Positions 22,324 through 34,918 of a stretch of DNA of 64,000 nt are shown piece after piece. The number at the start of each line of letters is the position of its first letter. Position 1 is the first letter of the stretch. The stretch is taken from assembly GCA_023846275.1 (NCBI GenBank), contig JAIUJO010000497.1, positions 353,501-417,500 on the forward strand, in the 5' to 3' direction. The DNA is from Vanilla planifolia. Its lineage: Eukaryota; Streptophyta; Magnoliopsida; Asparagales; Orchidaceae. A program made the position numbers and the translations under genes. The notes beneath the pieces were generated by a model. It searched no databases, had not been told where the DNA came from, and saw only the letters and a list, made by a program, of their open reading frames with translations.

Positions 22324-24801
22324 TACCTTATGCAATGCTACTCTACACTATTCTGCTCTACTCTCCTCTCTTCTCATCTCATCTCATCTACTCTGCACTA
22401 CTCTACACTTCTCTGCTTTGCTCTGCTCTGTTTTGCTCTACACTACTCTACTCTATTCTACTTTACCCTACTCTACTCTATCCAACCCTACCCTATCTTA
22501 TCTTACGTTACTCTACTATACACTACTCTACTCTACTATACTCTATGTTTGACTACCTTAGCCTAGCCTTCCCCAGCCTTGCCTAGCTTAGCCAAACGAA
22601 GCCTAGCCTAACCTTACTCTACTCAACTCTACTCTACACTACTCTAGCCTAACATAGCCTAAGATAACCTAGCTTAACTTAACCTTACGCTACTCTACTC
22701 TAATTCACTCTATTATACTATTTCTTAGCTTAACATAGCCTAACACTGCTCTACTCTACTCTACTTTACTCTACCCTACTATTCTATACTTTATTCTAAT
22801 CTAATATATTCTATTCTTCTCTAACCTATCCTAGCTTAGCCTAACTTAACTTAGCTTAGCCCATCCCAACCTAGCATAGCCTTACTCTACTCTACTTTTC
22901 TATACTCTACTCTAACCTAGCTTAGGTTTAATTTATTCTTCTCCACTTTTCTATATTCTACTCTACTCTATTTTTCTCTACTCTACTTTGCTCTATTATA
23001 CTCTATGTTGCTCTACTCTACTCTGCTTTTATCTACACTACTCTACTCTACTTTATTATTATGTTTCTTAATCTTGGAGCATCTCGTACTTCCAATCATC
23101 ATTTGTATCGTAAACATGGATATTGAAAAAGGATTTAATTTAAAATTAATACCTTTTAGAGATAAAAAAAATTTTAATTTTTTAAAACTTTGTTTTATTC
23201 CAAAAATAAAAAACATAATGTTTATTTGTTAAATACATTTAATTTTAATCATGATTTCTATCAACTATTGTGAAAAAAAAATAATTTATTATACAAATCA
23301 ACAAAAAGACTCTTAAGATATTACTTTGTATATAATGTATGAGTTTAATAAATAAATAAGTATTTTTTAAAATAATTTTACAAAAATATGTCATAAAAAG
23401 CATTTTTATTCAAATTTATAATAAATATTTAATTTTTCCATAATTAGAAATTTCTAGAAAATCTATTTCAAGCTATTTTATATAAAAGAGTTAAGTATAA
23501 AATCTTTATTTTAATAATTTCTATTTCTTACAAAAATCTATTTTATTAAAATAATAATTAAATTCTGCTATGTATCGCTTTTTAAAAATAAGCAAATTTT
23601 TAAAAATAAGATTTGAGTTTTCATTCATTAAAACAAAAAAATTATTATAAGAAAGATTATCACTGAGTTTCTTTTATTAGATGATTGTATAAAACATGAT
23701 AACTTTTATGTAATATATATTTGAGTTACTTTAAAATATATATTTAGTTTTTTGTATTAAAAATCTTTTATTTTGAAAATTTTTACCTATTACTTTCTTA
23801 AAGAAAAGAAAATTTTTTTGTCTTGTATTAGATTTTTTTATTGCTAAGCGAAAACATTCAAAAAAAATCTAAAAAATTTCTTAATCTATAAAAAATATCA
23901 AAAATATTTTGTGAATGTTTTTTAATAATTTTAAAATCTATGACTGTATGATGTAGATATTGTCATTAAATTTATTTTGAAAGATATTTTGAATGAAAAC
24001 TTTATTAATAAATAATAGTTTTAAAATTTATTTTTAAAATTTCTATAAAAAGTTTATATATTTAATAAATTTATTATGTATAGCGACTTCATAAAATAAT
24101 TATATTTTAAAATGAATAAAATAGTTAATTTTTATAAAAAAAATCTCTTTCTTTCATTTTTATAAGGATAAAATTATTATTTATTTTCGTCAAACTATGT
24201 TTTAATTTTTTAATTAAAAAACTTAACAATGTGCTTATAAAAGTGTATAATTAGACTTTTAAAATTAATTTTAATGTGATAAATATCATCTTAAATTGTG
24301 ATTAAACAACTGCAATATTTTATTAAATCAAAGTATTTTTAAACTAAAAATTAATAATTAAATTTTCTATTTTAATTTATTACCTCTTTTCTTATAATAT
24401 AAATATACTTTATATAAAGTAAAATGAGGTCTATAAGATCACAGAAATATAAAGTGATGACACTAATTATTTATATTTTTATCCTTTTAGTTTAAGGTAA
24501 CTAAGTTATAATAACATTAGGCATATTTTAATTTTATAGTTAGAATGATGATCTTTAGGTCTCTAGTTGCTTATTTATTTATACGTTATGTTATTATTGA
24601 CTTCTTTTTTTTGTATATTAATGACTTGTTTGAAGTTTTTTTTATTTTTTACGAGCATAAAGTTTCAAGATATTATAATTTTATCTATAATATTTTTAAC
24701 AGTCATTAAAAAAAATTCAAACTAAAATAAAATTATAATCCAAAAGAATATTATATAAACCAACTTTGAAATTACTCCAAAATATATATCATTATTATTA
24801 G

Positions 24802-25080
24802 TTAATTCATATTTTTTTAAAAAAATATGTAAAACTATCATACAAAAAATAATTATCACTATAAATAATTTTTTATTTTTAATTTCAAATATTTAAAAAT
24901 TAATTTATATATTAAAAATTTTAAAAATTAAATATTATTTTGTATATAATAAATTTAATATATTCATATAATACTTATGTTTTAAATAAAATCAAAATTA
25001 AAGGTTTTTACTATGAGTAATAAATATAAATTTCTTTCTAGAAACTAAAATTTTTTTCGTAAGCATGAATTACTCTTATT
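24802..25080. repeat. 279-bp segment present in block B and absent in block A
   Basis: Block A reads ATTAGTTAACATGAAAAA across this point (5590-5606). Block B reads ATTAGTTAATTCAT (24798), then the extra segment, then TTTTAACATGAAAAA (25079). TTAA therefore stands at both edges in B (24802-24805 and 25081-25084) and once in A (5595-5598). Part of the segment (about 24890-24990) resembles the right end of block A (about 6725-6830): ATTAATTTATATA followed by AAATATTATTTTGTATAT. A TTAA-mediated deletion in A and an insertion in B both fit. Confidence 0.8.
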
Positions 25081-25125
25081 TTAACATGAAAAACAAGAAG
25101 GAGAAATCATTTTAATGATCAAATT

Positions 25126-25880
25126 TACCTACATCAATTTTGTTATTTTCCATGAACTAGTAAAATTTACCAATAATATTATATATTTATTTATAATTTT
25201 TTTTAAAATATGATTTTATCTACAAAATGTTAAGCAATAAAATAGATTTGAAATTCAATTATTCTAGATTTTATACTTCAAAAATAAACAAAAACCCTCT
25301 GAACAAATAATCTACATATTTGTCTATTGGTTTGAAAATGTGACAGTACTTATCCTAGGTAAAACAATATAAAACAAATTTTGTAGATGTCAAAAACTAA
25401 GAAAACTCATGCATTAACCATCATTGAATTTTTCTCAAATTTCATAATTTTGATGGTGAATATTTTTGTGAAAGTTGCATAAATTGTATCATATGAAAAA
25501 ATATAAAATAACTAACGCTTTAGAATTTGCAAATTTTAAATAATTATTAACAAACTATGAGACATTTTTTCTTTGTCTCGCATAATGTAAAAGTTTTTAC
25601 CATTGGTGCAAAAGCATAAGAAATTTACAAATATCAAAATAGAGCAAAAATCATGAGCTAACCATAATTTCATAAAAGGCTATAATTTGGAAGGCTACTA
25701 ATTTTGTGGCTATTCCATAAAGCTATTATGCAAAAAACCATCACGTAATCAACATCATGAAATTTGCAACTATTTTAGTAATAAATGATAATTAATAAAC
25801 CAATGAAACTATTAGGAATAATTGTCTACAATTTAATTTTAAATATTTTGAATTTTATTTTCTTTAGAAAATATTTTTTA
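25126..25880. repeat. Diverged ~245-250-bp monomer trimer inside block B
   Basis: Counterpart of the trimer in block A. The secure pair starts at ATGTCAAAAAC (25387) and ATATCAAAATAG (25631), 244 bp apart. The first monomer begins at about 25126 (TACCTACATCAATTTT), about 500 bp before TACAAATATCAAAAT at about 25626. The same spacing in both blocks means the trimer predates the block duplication. Confidence 0.68.
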
Positions 25881-26212
25881 ATTTTTTATCAATGCACTAT
25901 CATAAAAAATAAAATCAAATCAAACATTAAAATATTTAATTTTTCTAAAAGATATATCATTACTATTAGTTAAATTATATTTATTAACTTTATTTTTTTA
26001 AATATAAAGATTAATTTACTTCTTAAATAATAAAGGAATTTAATGGTTTGAAAAAAGTATAGAATCTAAATGTGATTTAATAAATAATTATATAAAACTA
26101 AGACATATTATACTTATTTTAATAAACAATAGTTTATATTAAATTTTTAATTTTCTTTTTCAAAAAAAAATTTCTTGATATTTATTAGTTTTATTTTTAA
26201 TTATAAAATAAA

Positions 26213-29200
26213 AGACTAGGCTAAAGTATAGTAGTAGAGAGCAGAGTAGAGTAGAGTACAGTTAGGTTAGGTTAAGCTAGGAATGGCTAAGTTAGAGTAG
26301 AGTAGAGTAAAGTAGAGTAGAGTATAGTAAAATAGAATAGAGTAGAGTAAAGTAGAGGTAGGTTAGGTTGCGCTAAGTTAGGTTAGGCTAGGTTAGGCTA
26401 GATTAAGGTAGGCTACATTAGGCTAAAGTAGAGTAGAGTAGAGTAGAGTATAATGAAGTATAGTAGACTAGAGTAGAGTAGAGCTAGGTTAGGCTCGGCT
26501 AGGCAAGGCTAGAGAACAGTAGAGTAGAGTAAAGTAGGGTAGAGCTAAGTAAAGCAGAGCAAAGATGACTAGAGTAGAGTAGCGAAGAGTAATGTAGAGT
26601 AGAGCTAAGTTAGGCTAGGGAAGACTAGGCTAGGCTAGGTTAGGTTAGGCTAGGCTAGGTTAGAGTTGAGTAAAGTAGAGTAGAGTAGAGTAGAGTAGAA
26701 TGGAGTAGAGTAGAGTAGAGTAGAGTAGCATAGGGCAGATATGTGTAATGTAGTGCTAGGGTAGGCTAGGCTAGGTTTGGCTAGGCTAGGATCAACTGGG
26801 CTAGGCTAGGCTTTACTAAAGTAAAGTATAATAGAGTTGAATAGAACTAAGTTAAGCTAGGGTAAGCTATAGTATAAAGCAAAGGAGAGTAGAGAAGAGT
26901 AGAGTAGATCAGAGTAGAGCAGAGTATAGTAGAGTAGAGTAAAGTAGAGCAAAGTATAGTAGAGCATAGCTAACTTACACTAGGCTAGGCCAAGCTAGGC
27001 TAGGCTAGGCAAGGCCTGGTAAGGCTAGGCTAGAGTAGGGTGGAGTAAAGCAAGGTTAGGCTAGGCTTGGCTAGGGTAGGAAAGGGTAGGCGAAGCTAAG
27101 CTAAGCTAGGCTAGAGTAGAGAAGAGTAGAGTAGAGTAGAGTAGAGCAGAGTAGAGCCTAGTTAGGCTAGGCTAAGTTAGGCAAGGCTAGAGTATAGTAA
27201 AGTAGAGTGGAGTAGAGTAAAGAAGAGTAGAGTAGAATAGAGTGGAGTAGAGTAGAGCAGAACAAAGCAAAGTAGAAGAATAGAGTAAAATAGACTAGAT
27301 TAGAGTAGAGTAGTGCAGAGCAAAATAGAGTAGAATAGAGTGGAGCAAAGAAGAGTAGAGAAGAGCAAAGCTAGGTTAAGCTATGCTAGGCTAGGATAGA
27401 TCAGACTAGAGTATAGTAGAGTAGTGTAGAGTAGAGTAGAGTAGAGTAGAGCTAGGTTAGGCTTGGTTAGACTAGGCTAGGCTAAGTTAGGCTATGCTAA
27501 GCCAGGCTAGAGTAGAGTAGAGTAGAGTTAAATTAGGCTAAGCTAGGCTAGGCTAGACTAGATTAAAGTAGAGTAGAATAGAATAGAGTAGAGTATAATA
27601 GATTAGAGTAGAGTATAATGGAGTAGAGGAGAGTGGAGCAGAGTAGTGAAAAGTAGGATAGAATAGAGTAGAGTAGAGTAGAGCTAGGTTTGGCTAGGCT
27701 AAACTAGGCTAGAGTGGAGTAGAGTAGAGTAAAGTAGAATAGAGTAGAGTTAACTAGAGTATAGCAAAGCAGAGTTTGTTAAGATTGGTTAGGCTAGGCT
27801 AGGTTATAGTAGAAAAGAGTAAACTAGAGCTATATTAGGTTGGGCTAAGGTAGGCTGGGCTAGTTTAGAGCAAAGTAGAGTAGAGTAGAGTAGGGTAAAG
27901 AAGAGTAGAGTAGAGCTAGGTTAGGCTATGCTAGGTAAGGCTTGGCTAGGTTAGAGTAGAGTATAAGAGAGTAGAGTACAACAAAGTAGAGAAGAGCAAT
28001 GTAGAGTAGAGTAGACCAGAGTAGAGTAGGCTAGAGCAGAAAAGAATAGAGCAGAGTAGAGTAGAGCAAAGAAGAGTTAAGTTAGGCTATGCATGGCTAG
28101 CTTAGGTTAGGCTAGGCTAGAGTAGAGTAAAGTAAAGCTAGGTTGGGTTAAGCTAGGCTAGCTTAGAGTAGAGTAGAGTAGAATAGATTAGAGTAAAGTA
28201 GTGTAAAGTATAGTAGAGCTAGGTTAGGTTAGGATAAGGTAGGTTAGGCTCAGCCAGGCTTGGCTAGAGTAGAGTAGAGTTTAGTTGACTAGATTAAAGT
28301 AGAGGAGAGTAGAGTAGAGTAGATTAGAGTAGAGCAAAGTAGAGTAGAAGAGAGAAGAGGAGAGAAGAGTAGAGTAGAGCAAAGCAGAGTAGAGTAGAGA
28401 AGAGTAGAGCAGAGCAGAGAAAAGCATAACAGCATAGAGTATAGCAGAGTGGAGCTAGGTTAAGCTAGGCTTGGCTAGGCTGGAGTGGAGTAGAGTTGAG
28501 TAGAGTAGAGTAGAATAGAGTAGGTTAGATCTAAGTTAGGCTAAGCTAGGCTAGAGTAAAACAAAGTAGAGTAAAGTAAAGCAGAGCAAAATAGAGCAGA
28601 GTATAGTATAGTAGAGCAGAGTAGAGTAAAATAGACTAGAACAGAGGAGAGATTAGAAGAGCAGCTTAAAGAAGAGCTGAAAAGAGTAGAGTAGGGCAGA
28701 GCTGAGGTAGGTTAGGTTAAGCTAAGCAAGGTTAGCCTAAGTTGGAGTAGAGTGGAGTATAGCTAAGAAAGGTTAAGCTAGGTTAGGCAAGGTTAGAGTA
28801 GTGTAGAGTAGAGTAATGTTGTATAGAGAAGAGTAGATTAGAATAGTGTAGATCAAAGTAAAGCTAAGTTAGGCTAAGGTAGGCTAGGTTAGTATGAAAT
28901 AGAGTAGAGCAGAGTTGAGAAGAGTGAAGGAGAGCAAAAGAGAGTAGAGCAGAGCAAGGCAGAGCCAAGCATAGTAGAGCAGAGCAGAGTAGAGTAGAGC
29001 AAAGAAAAGTTGAGCATAGTAGAGCAAAGAAGAGTAGTCCAAAGCAAAGCCAAGTAGAGAAATGCTAGGTTAGGCTGGGATAGGCAAGGCTAAGCTAGGC
29101 TAGAGTCTAGTAAAGTAGGGCAGAGCTAAGTTAGGGTAGGCTTGACTAGGCAAGGTTAGAGTAGAGTATTATAGAGTAGAGTAGAGCAAGGTTAGGCTAA

Positions 29201-32200
29201 ACAAGGCTAGCATAGGCTAGGGAAGGCTAAGCTAGAGTAGTGTAAAGTGCAGTAGAGCTTGATTAGGTTAGGCTTGGTCAGAGTAGAGTAGAATAGAGTA
29301 GGGAAGAGCAGAGCAGAGTAGAGTAGAGTAAAGCAGGGTAGAGATGACCAGAGCAATGTAGAGTAGAGTAGAATAGAGTAGAGTAAGTAAAGTAGAGTAG
29401 AGTAGAGTAGAGTAGAGTAGAGTAGAGTAAAGCTAAGTTAGGCTAAGCTAGGCAAGACTAAACTAGGCTAGGCTAGGTTAGAGTAGAGTAGAATAGAGTA
29501 TAGAAGAGCGGTGTAGAGTAGAGATTGTAGAGTATAGTAGAGTAACATAGAATAGAGTAGAGTGGAGTAGAGTAGTGCAAGGTTTGGCTAGGCTAGGCTA
29601 GGTTAGGGTAGGTTAGACTAGGCTAGAGTAGAGTAGAGTATAGTAGAGCAGAATAGCATAGAGTAGAGTAGAGTAGAGTAGAGTAGAGCAGAGAAGAGTA
29701 GAATAGAGTGGAGCAAGCCAGAATGGAGCAGAGAAGAATATAATAGACCATAATAAAGTAGAGTAGAGCATGGCAGAGCTAGGTTTGGCAAAGATAGGCA
29801 AGGCTAGGCTTGGCTAGAGTTGAGTAGAGTTGAGTAGAGTGGAGTAGAGTAGAGCTAAGTTAGCCTAGGCTAAGTGAGGCTAGGCTAGGTTTGAATGGAG
29901 TAGAGTAGAGTAGAGTAGAATAAAGTAGAGTAGATTAGAGTAGAGTAAAGTAGAGTAAAGTAAGGCTAGGCTAGGCTAGGCATGGATAGGATAAGATTGG
30001 CTAGGTTATGATAGAGTAGAGTAGAGTAGAGTTGAATAGAACAGAGTAGAGTAGAGCAAAGAAGAGTAGAGTATAGTATAGTAGAGCAGAGAAGAGCAAG
30101 GTAGAGTAGAGAAGCGTTAGGTTAGGCTAGGCTAAGCTAGAGTAGAGTAAAATATAGTAGAGTAGAGTAGAGCTAAGTTAGGCAAGGCTAAACTAAGCTA
30201 GAGTATACTAAAGTAGAGTAGAATAGAGTAGAGCAATGCAGAGCAAAGCAGTAATGAGTGGAGCAGAGCAAAGAAGAATAGAGTAGAGTAGAGTAGAGTA
30301 GGGTAGAGCAACATAGAGCAGAGTAGAGCAGAAATGAGTAGAGTGGAGCAAAGTTAGGTTAGGCTAGGCTAGAGTAGAGTATAGTAGAGCTGAGCTAGGT
30401 TAAGTTAGGCTAAGGTCAGGCTAGGCTAAGCTAGGCAAGGATAGGCTAGAGTAAAGTAGAGTAGAGTAAAGTAGAGTTGAGTAGAATAGAGTAATACTAG
30501 TTTAGGCTAGTTTAGGCTAAGCTAGGATAAACTAGGCTATAATAGAGTACAATAGAGTAGAGTAGTGTAAAGTAGAGCAAAGAAGAGTAGAACAGAGTAG
30601 AGAAGAATGGAGCAAAGCAAAGGAGAGTAGAGCAGAGTATGGTTATATAAGGCTATGTTAAGCTAGGCTAGAGTAGAATGGAGTAGAGTAGAGCAAGGTT
30701 AGGGTAAGCTAGTTTTGAGTAGTGTAGAGTAAAGTAGAGTAGAGTAGAGTAGAGTAGTGTAGAGTAGAGTAGAGAAGAGTAGAGGAGAGGAAAGGAGAAG
30801 GGAGGAGAGGAAAGCAAAGGAGAGGAGTTGATTGGAGTAGGGAAGAGTAGAGCAGAGTAGAGTAGAGAAGAGTAGAGCAGAGCAGGGTAGAGCAGAGCAG
30901 AACAGAGTAGAGTAGAAAAGAGTAGAGCAAAGTAGAGTAGAGTAGTGCTAGGTTAGGTTAGGCTAGGCAAGAGTATAGTAGAGTAGAGCTAAGTTAGGTT
31001 AGGGTAAGCTAGGCTAGAGTAGAGTAATAGAGTAGTGTATAATAGAGTAGAGCTAGGTTAAGTTAGTCTTTGCCAGGCTAGGCTTGTGTAGAATATAGTA
31101 GAGTACAATAGAGTATGGTACAGTAGAGTAGAGTAGAGCAAAGTAAAGTAGACCAGAGTAGACTATAGCATATTAAAGTAGAGTAGAGTAGAGTAGAGCA
31201 GAGTAAAGCAGATAAGAGCAGAGCTAAGTTAGGCAATGGCTAAACTAGGTTAGAGTAGAATAAATTGTAGTAAAGTAGAGTAGAGTAAAGCAGAGTAGAG
31301 CAAAGTAGTGATAAGCTAGGTTAGGTTAGACAAGGCTAAGCTAGGCTAGGCTAGGCTCAGTAAGGTAAGACTAGGCTAAGCTGGGCTAGAGTAGAGAAAA
31401 GTAGACTAAAGTAGAGTTGAGTAGAGCAGAGCAGAGTAGAGTAGAGTATAGTGGAGTAGAGTGGAGCAGAGTAGAGTAAAGCAGAGCATAGTAGTGTAGA
31501 GAAGAGAAGAGTAGAGTAGAGTAGAGGAGACTAGAGTAGAGAAGAGAAAAGTGGAGCAAAGTAGTGTAGAGTAGAGCAAAGTAGAGCAGAGCCATGTTAG
31601 GCTAGGCTAGTCTAAGCAAGGCTAGAGTAGGGTGGACTATATTAAAGAAGATTTTGAGTAGAGTAGAGTAGAGCTAGCTTATGCTAGGCTAGGCTAAATA
31701 AGGCTATAATAAAGTGGAGTAGAGCAGAGCAGAGTAGAGTAGTGTAGAGCAGAGAAAAGTAGAGTAGAGCAGAGTAGAGTAGAGTAGAGTGGAGGTTAGG
31801 CAAGGCTATGCTAAGTTAAGCTAAAGTAGAGCTTGGTTAGGCTAAGCTAGGTCACAGTAGAGTAGAGTAATGTAGAGTAGAATAGAGTAGAGTATAGTAA
31901 AGTAGAGTAGTGTAGAGTAAAGAGTAAAGTAAAGTCATGTAGAGTAGACTAGAGGAGAGGAGAGGAGAGAATAACAGATTAGAGTTTGGTAGAGCAGAGT
32001 ATGGCAGAGTATAGTAGAGTAGAGCAGAGAACGATAGAGTAGAGTAGAGCAGACTAAAGCAAAAAAGAGCAAAGTAGAACACTACTCGGTTAGGTTAGGC
32101 TAAGCAAGAGTAGAGTAAAGTAAAGTATAGTAGATTAGAGTAGAATAGAGCTAAGCTAAGTTAGGTTTGGCTAGGCTAAGCTAGAGTAGAGTAATAGAGT

Positions 32201-34765
32201 AGTGTATAGTAGAGTAGAGCTAGGTTATGCAAGGTTAGGTTAGTCTTAGCTAGGCTTGGCATGAGTAGAGTAGAGTATAGTAGAGTAGAATAAAGTAGAG
32301 TAGAGCAGAGTAAAATAGAGCAAGTAGAGTAGAGTGGAGCAGAGTAGAGCAGAGTAGAGTAGAGCAAAGTAGAGAAGAGTATAGCAGAGTGGAGTAGAGC
32401 ATAGTAGAACTAGGTTTGGCAATGGCTAGGCGAGGTTAGAGCAGAATAAAGTGGAGTAGAGTAGTGCTAAGCTAGGTTAGGTTAAGCTAGCTATGTTAGG
32501 CTAAGTTAGGCCAAGCTAGGCTTGGCTAAGCTATTCTAGGCTAGGCTACTGTAGGAGAGTAGAGTAGAGTAGAGCTAAGTTAGGCCAGGCAAGGTAAGGC
32601 TAGGCTAAGCTTGGCTAGAGTAGAGAAGAGTAAACTAATGTAGAGAAGAGTATAGTAGAGCAGAGTAGAGTAGAGTAGAGAAGATTAAAGTAGAGCAGAG
32701 TAGAGTAAAGCAGAGCAGTACAAAACAGAGTAGAGTAAAGGAGATAATAGTAGAGAAGACAAGCAATCTTGAGCAGAGTAGAGTAGAGTGAAATAGAGCA
32801 GAGTAAGGCTAGAGTAAATTAGACTAAATTAGAGTTTTTTAGAGTAGAGTAGAGCTAGGTTAGGCTATGTTAAGCTAGGTTAGAGTAGAGTAGAGTAGGG
32901 TAGAGTAGAGAATAGTAGAGTAGGGTAGAGTAGAGTAAAGTTGGGTAGAGTAGAGTAGAGTAAGGCTAAGTTTTGTTGGGTTAAGCTTAGCTAGATAGGC
33001 TAGGGAAGCCTCAACTAGGTTAGAGTTGAGTAGAGAATACTAGAGTAGAGTAGAGCTAAGTTATCCTAGGTTAGGCTAGAGTAGAGTAAAGAGAAGTTGT
33101 GTAGAGTAGAGTTGAGCATAATAGAGAAGAGCAATATAGAATAGAGCAGAGTATAGCAAAGCAGATCAGAGTAGAGCAGAGCAAAGTAGGGCAAAGTTAG
33201 GCTAGGCTAGGATGGGCTAAATTAAGCTAGCTAGGCTAAGCTAAGCCTTTTTTATAGTAAAGTAGAATAAAGTATTGTAGAGTATAACATAGTAGATTAG
33301 AGTAGAGCTAGGTTAGGCTAGGCTAAAGTATAGAGTAGAGTAGGGTAGAGTAGAGCAGAGTAGAGTAGAGTAGTGTAGAGTAGAGTAGAGCAAGGCAGAG
33401 TAGAGCAGAGTAGAGCATAACATAGCAGAGCAAAGTAGAGCTGAGATAGCTAGGTTAGGCAAGGAAAGGTTAAGCTAGAATAGAGTAGAGTGGAGTTGAG
33501 TAGAGTAGAGGAGAGCTTGGTTAGGCTAGGCTAGGTTAGAGTAGAGTAGGTAGACTAGAGTAGAGTGGAGTGGTGAGTATAGTAGAGTAGAGCTAGGTAA
33601 GGCTAGGCTGGCTAATGTAGGCCATGCTAGAGTAGAGTAGAGTACTGTAGAGTATAGTAGAGCTAGGTTATGCTAGGCTATTCTCTATTAAGATAGGTTA
33701 TAGTAGAGTAGAGTAGATTGGGTAGGGTTTAGTAGAGTATAGTAGAGGAGAGGAGAGGAGAGTAGAGTAGAGCAGAGTAGAGAAGAGTAGAGTAGAGAAT
33801 GTGAGAATAGAGTAGAGAAGAGAAGAGCAGAGCAAAGTATAGTAGAGCAGAAGTGTAGAGTAAAGCAATATAGGGCAAAGTAGGGTAGAGTAGAGTAATG
33901 TAGAGCAAATAAAGCAAAGTTGAGTAGAGCAGAGTAGAGCTGAGATAGACTAGGGTAGGTTATGCTAGAATAAAGTAGAGTAGTGTAGAGTAGAGCTCGC
34001 TTAGGCTAGGCTAGGATATGGTATGCTATGTTAGGCTAGGCTAAGATAGAGTAGAGTAGAGTTAGGTTAGGCTAGGCTAGAGTAGAGTAGATTTGAATAT
34101 AATAGAGTAGAATATAGTAGCATAGAGTAGAAAAGAGTAGAGTAGAGTAGAAGAGAGGAGAGTAGAGCATAGCAGAGTTAAGCAAAGCATAGCAGAGTAG
34201 AACAGAGTAGAGTAGAGTGGAGTGGAGTAAAGAATAGCAAAGCAGAGTAGAGAAAAGTAGACAAAAGCAAAGTAGAGAAGAGCATAACAGAGTAAAGGAG
34301 AGTAGAGCATAATAGAGAATAGTAGAGAAGCATAGACTAGAGTAATGTAGAGTAGGGAAGAGCAAAGTTAAGCTAGGCTAGGTTAAGCTAGAGTTAAAGT
34401 AAAGTAGAGCAGAGTATAGTAGAGTATAGTAAATTAGAGCTAAGTTTGCATATACTAGAGTATAGTAGGGTAGAAAAGAGTAGAGTAGAGTAGAGCAGAG
34501 AAGAGCAAAGTAAATTAGAACAGAGCATAATAGAGCAAAGTAAAGTAGAGTAGAGAAGAGTAGAGTATTGTTAGAGTAAGCTAGGCTATGCTAGAGTAGA
34601 GTAAAGTAGAATAGAGTATAGTAGAGTAAAGTAGAGAAGAGCTAGGTTAGGTTAGGCTGGGCTAGGCTAAGTTAGAGTAGAGTTGAGTACATTAGACTAG
34701 AGTAGAGTAAAGTAGACTAAAGTAGTGTAGAGCTAGGTTAGGCTAGGCTAGGATTGGCTAGGCTA
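26213..34765 (-). repeat. Pentamer satellite, TAGAG polarity, right of block B
   Basis: TAGAG-family array with short inserts of the type CTAGGTTAGGCTAGGCT roughly every 60-150 bp. Variants with a leading C or A (CAGAG, CAAAG, AAGAG) are frequent, and TAGGG runs are rare compared with 7143-17795. The first units follow directly on AT block B's truncated end near an AAAAGA string. The reverse complement of the array left of block B does not obviously match the start of this one. No gene is supported. Confidence 0.97.
30780..30835 (+). repeat. GGAGA-rich purine patch
   Basis: About 55 bp of nearly pure purine with GGAGA, GGAAA and GGGAG units inside the TAGAG array. It belongs to the same variant class as the patches near 9205, 14140, 36845 and 41038. 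Confidence 0.75.
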
Positions 34766-34918
34766 ACCCTGGCTCTACTCTACTTAGACTTATTTACTCT
34801 ACACTACTATAGCCCAACCTAACCTAGGCTAGGTTAGGGAAGGCTAGCCTAGGCTAGGTTAGTATATAGTCCTCGATTGATACTCTAGCTTAGGCTATAG
34901 AGAAGATAAAATCATAGT
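34766..34918. repeat. Micro-inversion and unusual sequence inside the TAGAG array
   Basis: At about 34773 the + strand changes from TAGAG to CTCTA/ACTCT units for about 55 bp. It then returns to TAGGC polarity through a perfect inverted repeat with 10-bp arms, CCTAACCTAG and CTAGGTTAGG, separated by one base (34818-34838). From about 34855 to 34918 follows sequence that does not read as pentamers, with a TATATAG string and a TCCTCGATTGATACTC string. I recognise no element in it. Confidence 0.85.

Larger units (their letters stand above)
18381..23054 (+). repeat. Degenerate pentamer satellite, CTCTA polarity, left of AT block B
   Basis: The satellite is again in CTCTA polarity on +. CCCTA runs occur at 18600-18670, 19040-19110, 19195-19220, 19340-19470, 20030-20060, 20320-20400, 21150-21230 and 22260-22330, with CCTAG/CCTAA runs between. 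Open frames return to the + strand, as expected from the polarity. The part 18730-21040 is arm 2 of inverted repeat 2. It ends abruptly at AT block B. No gene is supported. Confidence 0.97.
23055..26212. repeat. AT-rich block B, direct copy of block A
   Basis: Same order of AT-rich landmarks as block A, in the same orientation, with block starts 19.1 kb apart. Relative to A it has 72 extra bp at about 23995-24066, about 35 extra bp near 23730-23765, and 279 extra bp at 24802-25080. It stops at about 26212 at the point equal to A about 6730, and therefore lacks A's terminal 300 bp, the TA microsatellite and the AACCR bridge. Short open frames at 23005-23232 and 25785-25973 are low-complexity and unsupported as genes. 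Confidence 0.93.

Noticed and set aside
22260..22330. CCCTA runs and TTAGG runs as interstitial telomere sequence
   Set aside because: The period is 5 (TAGGG), not the 6-bp vertebrate or 7-bp plant repeat. TTAGG units, which equal the arthropod repeat, appear only as a few units mixed with TAGGC and TAAGC and fit the general variant spectrum.
114..22586. Long open frames rich in Leu, Tyr, Ser and Thr as candidate proteins in the left half
   Set aside because: They are translations of CTCTA pentamers, overlap one another in several frames and change strand with array polarity. None shows a domain or codon bias.
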